Assembly: GCA_020687605.1 (NCBI GenBank)
Contig: JAJEQY010000001.1
Location: 1-64,000 of the forward strand
Length of the DNA stretch: 64,000 bases
Direction of reading: 5' to 3'
Source of the DNA: Intestinimonas aquisgranensis
GTDB taxonomy: Bacteria; Bacillota; Clostridia; Oscillospirales; Oscillospiraceae
Within the stretch, counting starts at the first letter, position 1; each line of letters opens with the position of its first letter. Below are positions 6,877-15,624 of this stretch, one piece after another. Under the pieces are notes generated by a model, which worked only from the letters and a program-made list of their open reading frames with translations, was not told where the DNA came from and did no database searches. The position numbers and the translations under genes were made by a program.

Positions 6877-7818
6877 ATGGAGAGCGCACGGCGTTGGGAG
6901 ACCGCAGCCCGGCGGACGGCTGGACGACGGCGGAGTACAGGCAGCGGACGGCGGGACAGACGAAGCGTGTCCCTGGCACCCCGCGAAAAGCGGCGGCTAT
7001 TTCAGCTGTGTGTATGTGCGGTACTCTTTCTGGCGGTCTTCCTGGGCCGGGATGCTGTTCCCGGCGGCATGGAGGAGGTGCGAGGCGAGCTTCTCCAGAT
7101 CATACAGGCTGACACTGACTTTAAGGCCGTGTTTGCCGACCTGGGCCGAGCGGTGGACCGGGGGGAGAGCAGCAGCGAGGTGGTGGCTCAGGTGTGGAAG
7201 TCGATGCTTGGTATGGAGGAGGGGTGGAGTCCCTACACCTTCACCAGACGTGACAATCCTCTTTATGTCCGTGAGGCGGAGCGGCTGGCTGAGAGTGCCG
7301 GTACGCTGCGCTGGCCGATAGAAGCAGAGACGCCGCCGCCTCTCCAAGAGACTGCGCAGCCCGTCCAAGTCGAGGAAACGCCCGCCCCGGAGGAGGCGGA
7401 GACCCAGCCAGCAGATCCGTTGGGAGTGGGGGAGACCGTCGCGCCGGTAATGGCGCCGGTCTCCTCTGGTTTTGGGCTGCGGGAGCATCCCATTGAGGGG
7501 GGCGAGAAATTCCACAACGGCCTGGACCTGGCCGCCAACTACGGGACGGATATCAAGGCTTTTGCCGCTGGAGTGGTGGATTACATCGGCGAGAGTCCGG
7601 CCTATGGGCTGTACCTTCAGATCCAGCACGCAAACGGTGTTACCAGCTTCTATGCCCACTGCAGCCGCCTGCGTGTCCAGCCGGGACAGCAGGTGGTGGC
7701 GGGGGAGAAGGTGGCTGAGGTGGGAGATACCGGAGAGGTCACCGGCGCCCACCTCCACTTCGAGGTGAAGGTGAACGGAGAGCTGGTGGACCCGTCAGAT
7801 TATATTGAGACGGAGTAG
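6877..7818 (+). CDS. spoIVFA: SpoIVFA-like membrane-anchored M23/LytM-domain protein
   Basis: The 313-residue protein has a basic cytoplasmic N-terminus, one membrane segment (41-57, LFQLCVCAVLFLAVFLG), a Pro/Glu-rich linker (about 150-190) and a C-terminal M23 domain. The domain keeps HNGLD (His213, Asp217) and HLHFEV (His292, His294), so the zinc ligands look intact. On its own it could be any M23 protein. The identity rests on the next gene, three bases downstream, being an M50 protease of SpoIVFB type. In B. subtilis SpoIVFA anchors and restrains SpoIVFB in the outer forespore membrane. The start is taken at ATG 6877 behind GGGGGG; GTG 6967 is an alternative. Confidence 0.7.
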   Translation: MESARRWETAARRTAGRRRSTGSGRRDRRSVSLAPREKRRLFQLCVCAVLFLAVFLGRDAVPGGMEEVRGELLQIIQADTDFKAVFADLGRAVDRGESSSEVVAQVWKSMLGMEEGWSPYTFTRRDNPLYVREAERLAESAGTLRWPIEAETPPPLQETAQPVQVEETPAPEEAETQPADPLGVGETVAPVMAPVSSGFGLREHPIEGGEKFHNGLDLAANYGTDIKAFAAGVVDYIGESPAYGLYLQIQHANGVTSFYAHCSRLRVQPGQQVVAGEKVAEVGDTGEVTGAHLHFEVKVNGELVDPSDYIETE

Positions 7819-7821
7819 GCC

Positions 7822-8415
7822 GTGGAAGTGGTAAGGCATGTCAGATTGAGCCCCGGTTTTCTGCTGCTGGCAGCGGCCCTGGCTTTTCTGGACGGGGAGA
7901 GTGTGCTCCCATGGGCGGCCTTGGCCGCCGCTGCTCACGAGTTGGGGCATTACACCGCTGTCCGTCTCCAGGGAGGCGCTGTAAAGGAATTGCGGCTGAC
8001 AATCTCTGGGGGAGAGATGGATTTGGACCGGCGATATCCGCTGACCTATTCCGGGGAACTGTTGTCCATCCTGGCTGGTCCGGGCGCCAGTTTGCTGCTG
8101 GCCCTGGCGGCACTGCAGCTGGGAGAAGGTCGGGAGGAGGGGTGGCTCCTGGCTGGCCTAAGTCTGTGCCTGGGCTGGTTCAATCTGCTGCCGGTGTGGC
8201 CTCTGGACGGCGGACGGGCGCTGCTGCTGATTTTGGCGGGGTTCCTGCCTCACGATACTGCGGCGGCAGGAGTGAGGGCCTGTTCACTGGCCCTGGGTGC
8301 CGGACTGCTGGCAGGAGGGATCAGCCTTCTGACACAGGGTGGAGGTGCCACATTGGCCATTATGGGATGCTGGCTGCTGCTCTGCCAGTTCAGAGAAAGA
8401 AAAATGGGAAAATAG
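7822..8415 (+). CDS. spoIVFB: SpoIVFB-like M50 intramembrane metalloprotease
   Basis: The 197-residue protein is very hydrophobic with about six membrane segments. It carries the zinc motif HELGH (His39-His43) and the third-ligand motif LPVWPLDGG near residue 128, the signature pair of site-2 proteases of the SpoIVFB branch. It starts at GTG 7822, three bases after the LytM-domain gene, which is the spoIVFA-spoIVFB order. In B. subtilis this enzyme removes the pro-sequence of sigma-K, and here the sigK 3' half lies 3.8 kb upstream. Pro-sigma-K as substrate is inferred; the N-terminal half of sigK, which would carry the pro-sequence, is not visible. Confidence 0.75.
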   Translation: MEVVRHVRLSPGFLLLAAALAFLDGESVLPWAALAAAAHELGHYTAVRLQGGAVKELRLTISGGEMDLDRRYPLTYSGELLSILAGPGASLLLALAALQLGEGREEGWLLAGLSLCLGWFNLLPVWPLDGGRALLLILAGFLPHDTAAAGVRACSLALGAGLLAGGISLLTQGGGATLAIMGCWLLLCQFRERKMGK

Positions 8416-8417
8416 GC

Positions 8418-8446
8418 TTGCATTTTTCCATATTCCGTGGTATCAT
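8418..8446 (+). promoter_or_regulatory. rplS promoter
   Basis: TTGCAT (8418-8423) and TATCAT (8441-8446) are spaced 17 bases apart, just after the M50 protease stop. The 98-base leader that follows contains a hairpin (CCTCTG with CAGAGG, about 8471-8495) consistent with the autoregulatory L19 leaders known in Firmicutes, though I cannot confirm that motif by eye. Confidence 0.6.
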
Positions 8447-8544
8447 ATTTTGGCTTTAATAAAGGGTGGTCCTCTGCGGTGTCGCTCCAGAGGAAGGAGC
8501 GGCGTGAAACCGGTACGAACGCCTATAAACAGGAGGAAGTAAAA

Positions 8545-8886
8545 ATGGATCTCATGCAGAATTTCAATGAGAAGTACCTGAAGGCCGAGCCCCCCAAGGT
8601 GGAAGTGGGCGACACCGTCCGGGTGCACATCAAGGTTAAGGAAGGCAACCGTGAGCGTATCCAGGTCTTCGAGGGCACTGTGATCGCCAAGAAGCACGGT
8701 GGCATCGCCGAGACCTTTACCGTTCGCCGTGTCTCCTACGGCGTTGGCGTGGAGAAGGTCTTCCCCCTCCACTCTCCCGTCATTGAGAAGATCGAGACCG
8801 TCCGTACCGGTAAGGTGCGCCGGGCCAAGCTCTACTACCTGCGTGACCGCGTGGGCAAGAGCGCCAAGATCAAGGAGAAGCTGTAA
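8545..8886 (+). CDS. rplS: 50S ribosomal protein L19
   Basis: The 113-residue protein matches L19 across its length, including VEVGDTVRVHIKVKEG, the RIQVFEGTVIAKK core and the RAKLYYLRDRVGKSAKIKEK tail. It sits at the 30S-50S interface. The start ATG 8545 has AGGAGGAAG eight bases away; longer in-frame readings would run through the leader. Codon choice is strongly biased, as expected for a highly expressed gene. It has its own promoter and terminator, so it is likely monocistronic. Confidence 0.97.
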   Translation: MDLMQNFNEKYLKAEPPKVEVGDTVRVHIKVKEGNRERIQVFEGTVIAKKHGGIAETFTVRRVSYGVGVEKVFPLHSPVIEKIETVRTGKVRRAKLYYLRDRVGKSAKIKEKL

Positions 8887-8902
8887 GAAAATCCTTACGG
8901 AA

Positions 8903-8929
8903 AAGGAGCGGTTCGCCGCTCCTTTTTTG
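8903..8929 (+). terminator. rplS terminator
   Basis: GGAGCGG and CCGCTCC form a hairpin with a short loop, followed by TTTTTTG. Confidence 0.85.
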
Positions 8930-8959
8930 TATCCTTTTTCAAAAAGGTGACAGGACTCT

Positions 8960-8988
8960 TTTCATTTCACCCATAAGTGTTGTATAAT
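8960..8988 (+). promoter_or_regulatory. Candidate promoter for rbgA operon
   Basis: A perfect TATAAT (8983-8988) lies 17 bases after a weak TTTCAT (8960-8965), 54 bases before the rbgA start. Confidence 0.5.
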
Positions 8989-9042
8989 GAATACTAATAT
9001 GGCGCGAAAGCGCAAGACCACGGAGGAAAGGAGTGGGAGGGC

Positions 9043-9924
9043 GTGAACATCCAATGGTATCCCGGCCATATGACCAAGACCCGCCGGATGATCGAGGCGG
9101 ATCTGAAGCTGGTAGACCTGGTGGCTGAGGTCATTGACGCCCGTATTCCCCGGTCCAGCCGGAACCCGGATATCGATGAGCTGGTGGGGAGCAAGCCGAG
9201 ACTCATCGTCCTCAACCGGGCGGATCAGGCCGACCCGGTTTTGAACAAAGCCTGGGGCAAATGGTTCCGGGACCGAGGCTGTGCTGTGCTGGAGACCGAC
9301 AGCAAGACGGGGAAGGGCGTAGATCAGTTCTCCAACGTAGCCAAGGAGGCCCTGAAGGAACAGATCGCCCGGTGGCGTGAGAAGGGCCAGGTAGGCCGTC
9401 CCGTCCGAGTGATGGTGGTGGGAGTGCCAAATGTGGGCAAGTCCACCTTTATCAATAAGGTAGCCAAGCGCAAGTCGGCCAAGGCGCAGGACCGGCCCGG
9501 CGTCACTCGGGGCAAACAGTGGGTGGCGGTGGATGCCGGTCTGGACCTGCTGGATACCCCCGGCATCCTCTGGCCCAAGTTTGAAGACCAGGAGGTAGGA
9601 CGCCGTCTGGCCTACACCGGCGCCATCAAAGACGACATCATGGATGTGGAGGAGCTAGGCTGCACCCTGATGGAGGAGCTGGCCGCCCGGTACCCTCAGG
9701 CCCTGAGCGACCGCTATAAGCTGACGCCGGAGCCGGGTACGCCTGGCTGGGAGCTGCTGGAGGCAGCCGGCCGGAAGCGCGGGTTCCTCATTTCCGGGGG
9801 CGAGGTAGACCTCAACCGTATGGCGAGAGTGCTGCTGGATGAGTTCCGCGGTGGCAAGCTTGGACGCTTTACACTTGAGGCGCCGGAAGGAGTCGGAGCA
9901 AATGAAGCAGATGGAGCAGAGTGA
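9043..9924 (+). CDS. rbgA: Ribosome biogenesis GTPase RbgA (YlqF)
   Basis: The 293-residue protein has the circularly permuted GTPase order of the YlqF family: G4 NRAD (about 65), then G1 GVPNVGKST (about 125), then G3 DTPG (about 170). The N-terminal WYPGHMTK signature is present. RbgA acts late in 50S assembly and often lies beside rplS and rnhB, as here. It starts at GTG 9043 behind GGAGG and overlaps rnhB by 23 bases, indicating coupled translation. Confidence 0.95.
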   Translation: MNIQWYPGHMTKTRRMIEADLKLVDLVAEVIDARIPRSSRNPDIDELVGSKPRLIVLNRADQADPVLNKAWGKWFRDRGCAVLETDSKTGKGVDQFSNVAKEALKEQIARWREKGQVGRPVRVMVVGVPNVGKSTFINKVAKRKSAKAQDRPGVTRGKQWVAVDAGLDLLDTPGILWPKFEDQEVGRRLAYTGAIKDDIMDVEELGCTLMEELAARYPQALSDRYKLTPEPGTPGWELLEAAGRKRGFLISGGEVDLNRMARVLLDEFRGGKLGRFTLEAPEGVGANEADGAE

Positions 9925-10534
9925 CCTCTGGGCAATTGAAAGCCAGTGCCGTCTGGACGGTGCCCTGATGATCTGCGGCGCCGACGAGGCAGGGGCCGGC
10001 CCTCTGGCTGGAGATGTATACGCCGCAGCGGTAATTCTGCCCTGGGGCTGGGTCCCGGAGGGCCTCAACGACTCCAAAAAGCTGACCCCCAAGCAGCGGG
10101 ACCGGCTCTTCGACGAGATCCGCGAGAGGGCGGTGGCCTGGGCGGTGACCTCTGTGGATGCAACCACCATCGACGAGATCAACATCTTATCCGCCCGCCT
10201 ACTGGCTATGGACCGGGCCATCCGGGCTCTGGACCCGGCGACTGATTTCGCCCTCATCGACGGAAATCGTGACAAGGGAATCTCCTGTCCACACCGCACT
10301 GTTATTAAGGGAGACAGCCTTAGCGCCAACATTGCGGCGGCCTCTGTCCTGGCCAAGGTAAGCCGGGACCGGTATATGGAGGAGATGGCCAAGGTGTACC
10401 CGGAATACGAGTTTGAACGCCACAAGGGCTATCCCACCAAGCGCCACTATGAACTGCTGCGGCAGTATGGTCCCTGCCCCATCCACCGGAAGAGCTTTCT
10501 CAAAAAGTTCTATGCCGGTGGTGAGACACTGTGA
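9902..10534 (+). CDS. rnhB: Ribonuclease HII with altered GRG motif
   Basis: The 210-residue RNase HII removes single ribonucleotides and RNA primers from DNA. It shows the first catalytic block GADEAGAGPLAG and LNDSKKLTPKQRD, ALIDGN and the C-terminal HKGYPTKRHYELL. The usual DEVGRG reads DEAGAG here: the GRG arginine, which contacts the ribonucleotide-DNA junction in known structures, is an alanine. I start it at ATG 9902, inside rbgA, because GGAAGGAG lies eight bases upstream. The stop overlaps yraN by four bases. Confidence 0.92.
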   Translation: MKQMEQSDLWAIESQCRLDGALMICGADEAGAGPLAGDVYAAAVILPWGWVPEGLNDSKKLTPKQRDRLFDEIRERAVAWAVTSVDATTIDEINILSARLLAMDRAIRALDPATDFALIDGNRDKGISCPHRTVIKGDSLSANIAAASVLAKVSRDRYMEEMAKVYPEYEFERHKGYPTKRHYELLRQYGPCPIHRKSFLKKFYAGGETL

Positions 10535-10899
10535 CGGGGGGAGACCGGCGGCTGCTGGGCCGCTGGGGAGAGACCCAGACGGCGGACTGGCTGCGTGCCC
10601 GGGGATGGCGGGTGGTTGCCGCCGGTTGGCGGTGCCGATTCGGTGAGATCGACCTGATTGCAGTGAATGACAAGTATATTATCTTTACGGAAGTGAAGCT
10701 TCGCAAAAACGCTGTGTTTGCACCGGCCAGGGCTTTCGTGGACCGCGGAAAACAGGAACGGGTGCGGACGGCGGCTCAGCTTTATTTGCTGGAGCACCCC
10801 ACGGAACTCCAGCCCCGGTTCGATGTGGCCGAGGTCTACGCCCCGGAGGGAACAGCCACCCGGATGCCCGAAATCAACTACATAGAGGATGCGTTTTAG
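10531..10899 (+). CDS. yraN: YraN-family (UPF0102) endonuclease-like protein
   Basis: The 122-residue protein has the UPF0102 hallmarks LGRWGETQTADWL, FGEIDLIA and FTEVKLR, a PD-(D/E)XK-like nuclease core (Glu-Asp-Glu-Lys pattern). The biochemical role of the family is unsettled. It starts at GTG 10531 in a GTGA overlap with rnhB, the usual partner of yraN in Firmicutes. Confidence 0.9.
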   Translation: MTGGDRRLLGRWGETQTADWLRARGWRVVAAGWRCRFGEIDLIAVNDKYIIFTEVKLRKNAVFAPARAFVDRGKQERVRTAAQLYLLEHPTELQPRFDVAEVYAPEGTATRMPEINYIEDAF

Positions 10900-10901
10900 C
10901 C

Positions 10902-11837
10902 ATGGATCTGTTTGACGGACACTGTGATACCATATTAAAGTGTTATCTGGAGGGCGGCGAGCTTCGCCGCCAGACCGGTCACCTGGACCTGGAGCGTCGG
11001 CGGGGCAAAGGCCGCTGGGCCCAGTTCTTTGCCACCTTTGGCTCACCGGAGGACATGCCTGGCCGGTCCCTGTGGGAGGTCTTTTTGGAGGAATACGCCC
11101 TCTTCCGGAGTGAGATAGATGCCAATGCCGATTTGGTGACCTTCTGTCGGACCGGGGCGGAGGCCGAGGCAGCCTTTGCTGCCGGGAAGACGGCAGCATT
11201 CTTGTCTGCGGAAGGCGCGGAGCTGCTGGACTGTGATCTGGAGAAGCTTCGGATGGCCCATAGGATGGGTGTCCGCATTGTAAACATCACCTGGAATCAC
11301 CCCAACGCGCTCTCTGGTGCCAATGCCGAGGAGCCGGACCGGGGCCTGTCTGAGCAGGGGAGGGCCTTTGTGAAGACGATGGGGGAGCTGGGGATGCTGG
11401 TGGACGTGTCCCATCTGTCCGATCCAGGTTTCTGGGACGTGATGGAGATCACCCACCGGCCGGTGGTGGCCACCCATTCCAATTCTCGGGCCGTATTTCC
11501 TCATCCGAGGAACTTGACCGATGAGCAATTTACTGCCATAATAAACACCAATGGAGTGGCCGGTCTCAATATGTACGCCGGCTTCCTGGGAGACGACCCG
11601 GATTTTGACACGGTGGTCTCTCACCTGGAGCACTTCCTTGCCCTGGGCGGGGAGAACAACGTGTCTATGGGTGGTGACTGGGACGGAATCACCAGTATGC
11701 CCCGGGGCATGAATGGCATTCAGGATATGGAAAAGCTCTACGAGCACCTACTTCGGCGCAATTACAGTGAAACCTTGCTGAAGAAGGTTTTTTATTCTAA
11801 TTTGATGAGGGTCGTGAACGAAGTATGCAGTATGTAA
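10902..11837 (+). CDS. Membrane dipeptidase (peptidase M19, renal dipeptidase family)
   Basis: The 311-residue protein starts with the M19 metal-binding motif DGHCDT. It carries further signatures LVDVSHLSD, VATHSNSRA and MGGDWDG. The family are zinc enzymes hydrolysing dipeptides, including D-amino-acid dipeptides. No signal peptide is visible, so it is probably cytosolic despite the family name. Its end overlaps the thrC start by 13 bases, so the two are co-transcribed. Confidence 0.92.
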   Translation: MDLFDGHCDTILKCYLEGGELRRQTGHLDLERRRGKGRWAQFFATFGSPEDMPGRSLWEVFLEEYALFRSEIDANADLVTFCRTGAEAEAAFAAGKTAAFLSAEGAELLDCDLEKLRMAHRMGVRIVNITWNHPNALSGANAEEPDRGLSEQGRAFVKTMGELGMLVDVSHLSDPGFWDVMEITHRPVVATHSNSRAVFPHPRNLTDEQFTAIINTNGVAGLNMYAGFLGDDPDFDTVVSHLEHFLALGGENNVSMGGDWDGITSMPRGMNGIQDMEKLYEHLLRRNYSETLLKKVFYSNLMRVVNEVCSM

Positions 11838-13312
11838 GCACAAGAAACAAAAATCAGAAATGCAGCGCGGCCCAGGCGATTGCCCAGGGGCTTGCCCTGG
11901 ACGGCGGTCTGCTGACACCGGAAGTGCTGCCCAAGCTCTCGCCAAACGGGCTCAAAACTATGACTGACATGTCCTATCAGCAACGTGCGGTCTTTGTGAT
12001 GGGTTCTTATCTGGACGATTTCACGGCCTCCGAACTCTCCGCTTACGCCACCCGGGCCTACGGTCCTGATAAGTTCGACACCAAAGCGGTGGCGCCGGTG
12101 CGGCAGTTGGATGACAAGACCTACTGCCTGGAGCTCTGGCACGGGCCCACCTGTGCCTTTAAGGATATGGCACTTCAGATGCTGCCTCACCTGCTCTCGG
12201 CTTCTCTGAGCAAGAATGAGGAGCAGAAGACCGTGTGTATCCTGGTGGCCACTTCGGGAGATACTGGTAAGGCCGCTCTGGAGGGTTTCAAGGATGTGGA
12301 CCGGACCCGTATTCTGGTGTTTTATCCCAAGGACGGTGTCTCTGACATCCAGCAGCTCCAGATGCAGACCCAGGAGGGCGAGAATGTAGGCGTGTGCGCC
12401 GTGGTGGGCAACTTTGACGATGCTCAGACCGGCGTGAAACGGCTCTTCTCTGATGCAGCGCTTCGGGATACCCTGGCTGGCCGCGGCTATTTCTTCTCCT
12501 CAGCCAACTCCATCAACTGGGGACGCATTCTGCCGCAGATCGTCTATTACATCTCGGCCTACTGTGATCTCCTTAAGGAGGGCAAGGTCCAGAAGGGCGA
12601 TCCTATCAATGTCTGTGTGCCCACGGGCAATTTCGGCAACATCCTCTCGGCCTACTACGCCAAGCAGATGGGGGTGCCCATCCACAAGCTCATCTGTGCC
12701 TCCAACCAGAACAACGTTCTCACGGACTTCATCAAGACCGGCGTTTATGACCGGAACCGGCCCTTCTACAATACCATGTCCCCCTCCATGGACATCCTGA
12801 TCTCTTCCAATCTGGAGCGGATGCTCTTCGAGTTTACGGAGCGGGATGACGTTGCTGTGAAGGAGTACATGTCCGCGCTGGCCTCCGAAGGCCGCTATGA
12901 GGTCAGCGAGAAGGTGAAGAAGCAGTTGGACAAGAACTTTGCCGCTGGCTGCTGCGGCGACGCTGAGACCCAGGCCATGATCGCCAAAATGTGGAAGGAG
13001 AAGAACTACCTCATCGATACCCACACGGCTGTGGCCTTCCATGTGCTGGAGGAGTACCGGCGGGAGACCGGGGATGATACTCCCACCGTGGTGGTCTCCA
13101 CCGCCAGCCCCTTCAAGTTCTGCGACAATGTGCTGGGTGCTCTGGGGGTCACTGATCTGGCCGCCGGCACCGATATCCTGGACCAGCTCTCCAAAGTTAC
13201 CGGCGAGCCGGTTCCCGCCCCTCTGGCGAACCTGAAAGGGAAGGAAATTCGGTTCCAGCAGGTCACCGAGAAGGAGAATATGTCCGACCGCGTGCTGGAG
13301 ATGCTCCAGTAA
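11825..13312 (+). CDS. thrC: Threonine synthase
   Basis: The 495-residue PLP enzyme converts O-phosphohomoserine to threonine. The N-terminus MQYVSTRNKNQKCSAAQAI is typical of the long threonine synthases; the PLP lysine lies in HGPTCAFKDMALQ, and ATSGDTGKAAL and PTGNFGN form the phosphate and cofactor pocket. No other threonine gene is adjacent, and I see no T-box or other leader in front, because the start lies inside the preceding dipeptidase gene. Confidence 0.96.
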   Translation: MQYVSTRNKNQKCSAAQAIAQGLALDGGLLTPEVLPKLSPNGLKTMTDMSYQQRAVFVMGSYLDDFTASELSAYATRAYGPDKFDTKAVAPVRQLDDKTYCLELWHGPTCAFKDMALQMLPHLLSASLSKNEEQKTVCILVATSGDTGKAALEGFKDVDRTRILVFYPKDGVSDIQQLQMQTQEGENVGVCAVVGNFDDAQTGVKRLFSDAALRDTLAGRGYFFSSANSINWGRILPQIVYYISAYCDLLKEGKVQKGDPINVCVPTGNFGNILSAYYAKQMGVPIHKLICASNQNNVLTDFIKTGVYDRNRPFYNTMSPSMDILISSNLERMLFEFTERDDVAVKEYMSALASEGRYEVSEKVKKQLDKNFAAGCCGDAETQAMIAKMWKEKNYLIDTHTAVAFHVLEEYRRETGDDTPTVVVSTASPFKFCDNVLGALGVTDLAAGTDILDQLSKVTGEPVPAPLANLKGKEIRFQQVTEKENMSDRVLEMLQ

Positions 13313-13331
13313 GAAAGAAGGAGGTGGCCCC

Positions 13332-14021
13332 ATGGCCCTATTCGCCTTGGGCGACCCCCATCTCTCTCTGGGGGCAAACAAGCCTATGGACGTCTTTGGC
13401 GGCACCTGGGAGGGATATGTAGAAAAGCTCTCCGCCGGCTTCGGTGTGGTAGGAGAGGAGGACACGGTGGTCCTGTGCGGGGACATCTCCTGGGGGATGA
13501 GCCTGGAGCAGGCCAAACCAGACTTTGCATGGCTGGACGCCCTGCCAGGCCGGCGAAAGCTTCTGCTGAAGGGTAATCATGACTACTGGTGGACCACCGC
13601 CTCAAAGATGAAGAAGTTTTTTGCCGAAAACGGTTTTCAGACCCTGGACATCCTTCACAATAACTGTCACTTCTACGGGAACGTTGCCTTGTGCGGTACC
13701 CGCGGATGGTTTTATGAGGAGGACCAGCAGGGGCACAATGAGAAGGTCTTTAATCGGGAACTGATCCGCCTGGAGGCATCGCTGAAGGCAGCGGGGGAGA
13801 GACCCAAGCTGTGTTTTCTCCATTATCCGCCCCTCTACCAGGGCTATACCTGCCCTGAGATCCTGGCGTTGCTGGAGCGTTACGGAGTGGAGCGGTGCTT
13901 TTACGGCCACCTTCACGGCGGAAGTCACCGACTGGCCATTGAAGGAGAACGCAATGGAGTGGACTACCGTCTGGTGGCCGCCGACTACCTGCGCTTCGTG
14001 CCCAAACTGGTGCTTCCGTAA
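13332..14021 (+). CDS. Calcineurin-like metallophosphoesterase
   Basis: The 229-residue protein has the full metallophosphoesterase signature in order: ALGDPHLS, LCGDISWG, LKGNHDYWW, FLHYPP and GHLHGG. These residues bind two metal ions. The substrate is not predictable. It resembles the single-domain Clostridia phosphohydrolases found next to housekeeping genes. It starts 19 bases after thrC behind AAGGAGGTGG. Confidence 0.92.
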   Translation: MALFALGDPHLSLGANKPMDVFGGTWEGYVEKLSAGFGVVGEEDTVVLCGDISWGMSLEQAKPDFAWLDALPGRRKLLLKGNHDYWWTTASKMKKFFAENGFQTLDILHNNCHFYGNVALCGTRGWFYEEDQQGHNEKVFNRELIRLEASLKAAGERPKLCFLHYPPLYQGYTCPEILALLERYGVERCFYGHLHGGSHRLAIEGERNGVDYRLVAADYLRFVPKLVLP

Positions 14022-14060
14022 AGGACCAGAGAAGAATTTTTCCGATTTTGAAAAAAAGAG

Positions 14061-14089
14061 TGGAAAAGTCCAAAAAGATTTGGTACTAT
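14061..14089 (+). promoter_or_regulatory. Candidate promoter for tig
   Basis: TGGAAA (14061-14066) and TACTAT (14084-14089) are 17 bases apart in an AT-rich gap before the trigger factor gene. The boxes are only fair matches. Confidence 0.45.
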
Positions 14090-14131
14090 AGATAGGATTC
14101 TGATATTACACATTCAGGAGGAAGTAAGTAG

Positions 14132-15535
14132 ATGAACGTCAAGAGTAAAGAAAATCAGGAGAACAGCGCTGTCGAGCTGGTCATCGAGGTGGGCGCCGAG
14201 GAGTTTGAGGCCGCGGTGGACAAGGTCTATCGCAAGAACCGGAAGAGCATTGCTGTCCCCGGCTTCCGGAAGGGCCATGCCCCCCGGAAGATCATTGAGG
14301 GCATGTACGGCTCCGGCGTGTTCTATCAGGACGCCATCGACGAGCTCTATCCTACCGCTTATGCCCAGGCTGTGGAGCAGGAAGGCCTGGACCCCGTGGC
14401 CTATCCTAAGGTGGAGGTCCTGGAGGTTGGCAAGGATGGCTTCACCTTTAAGGCTCTGGTCACTGTCCGTCCTCCCTTTGAGATCGGCAACTACAAGGGT
14501 CTGACCGCTTCCAAGGAAGAGGTGGAGATCACCGCCGAGGACGTGGAGAATGAGCTCAAGCCCTACATCCAGCGGGCTACCCGTCTGGTGAACGTGGAGC
14601 GCGAGGCCAAGGAGGGCGACACCGTCCTCATCGACTTCGAGGGCTTCAAAGACGGCGTGCCCTTCGAGGGCGGCAAGGGTGAGAACCACGCCCTGGAGCT
14701 GGGCTCCCACTCCTTCATCCCCGGTTTTGAAGAGGGCGTTGTGGGCATGAAGCCCGGCGACGAGAAGGACCTGGACGTCACCTTCCCCGAGGAGTACACT
14801 CCCGAGCTGGCCGGCAAGGCCGTGGTCTTCAAGGTGAAGGTCCACGAGGTGAAGGAGCCCCAGGCTCCCGTGGTGGACGATGAGTTCGCCAAGGACGTGT
14901 CCGAGTTCGACACCCTGGAGGAGTTCAAGAAGGACCTGGAAAACAAGCTGCGTGAGCGCCGTGAGCACGCCGCTCAGCACGCTTTCGAGGATGCGGTTAC
15001 CGACGCCCTGATCGGCGAGCTGAAGGTTGAGCTGCCCCAGGCCATGATCGACTTCCGCGGCGATCAGGTGCTTCAGGAGTACGCCGACCGCTTTGAGCGC
15101 CAGGGCCTGCCCTTCCAGCAGTACCTGCAGATGACCGGCCAGACTCTGGACGCCATGCGTGAGCAGGCCAAGGCTGCCGCCGAGCATCAGATCAAGATCG
15201 AGATGGCGCTGGATGCCGTGGCCGCTGCCGAGAACATGACCGTCACTGATGAGGAGCTGGAGGCCGAGTATAAGGCTCTGGCCGAGCAGTACGGCATGGA
15301 GGTGGACCAGGTCAAGGCCGCTGCTGACGCTGAGGACGTGAAGGCTACCCTACTGCGCCGGAAGGCTATGGAGCTGGTGAAGGCCGAGGCTAAGGCTGAG
15401 AAGCCCAAGAAGACCACCAAGAAGAAGGCCGCCAAGGAGGAGGAGCCCGCCGCTGAGGGTGAGGCCGCTCCCAAGAAGCGTGCCCCCCGTGCCAAGAAGG
15501 GTACCCCTGACAAGACCGAGGAGTCTGCCGAGTAA
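14132..15535 (+). CDS. tig: Trigger factor (ribosome-associated chaperone, peptidyl-prolyl isomerase)
   Basis: The 467-residue protein has the N-terminal ribosome-binding domain with the signature PGFRKGHAPRK (about 45-55), an FKBP-type isomerase domain (about 160-240; VLIDFEGFKDG, SFIPGFEEGVVGM) and the helical chaperone domain. It ends in an extra charged tail of about 50 residues rich in Lys, Ala and Glu, beyond the usual family length of about 430. Codon bias indicates high expression. AGGAGGAAG precedes ATG 14132. It leads the conserved tig-clpP-clpX-lon-engB run. Confidence 0.97.
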   Translation: MNVKSKENQENSAVELVIEVGAEEFEAAVDKVYRKNRKSIAVPGFRKGHAPRKIIEGMYGSGVFYQDAIDELYPTAYAQAVEQEGLDPVAYPKVEVLEVGKDGFTFKALVTVRPPFEIGNYKGLTASKEEVEITAEDVENELKPYIQRATRLVNVEREAKEGDTVLIDFEGFKDGVPFEGGKGENHALELGSHSFIPGFEEGVVGMKPGDEKDLDVTFPEEYTPELAGKAVVFKVKVHEVKEPQAPVVDDEFAKDVSEFDTLEEFKKDLENKLRERREHAAQHAFEDAVTDALIGELKVELPQAMIDFRGDQVLQEYADRFERQGLPFQQYLQMTGQTLDAMREQAKAAAEHQIKIEMALDAVAAAENMTVTDEELEAEYKALAEQYGMEVDQVKAAADAEDVKATLLRRKAMELVKAEAKAEKPKKTTKKKAAKEEEPAAEGEAAPKKRAPRAKKGTPDKTEESAE

Positions 15536-15624
15536 GGAATAACCACCCTCTATTTGGGCATACTTTCCAGCGTACACTGTTTTCGGCCCGGAAAGGGCCA
15601 GCGGAAAAAGGAGATTTTATCGCT

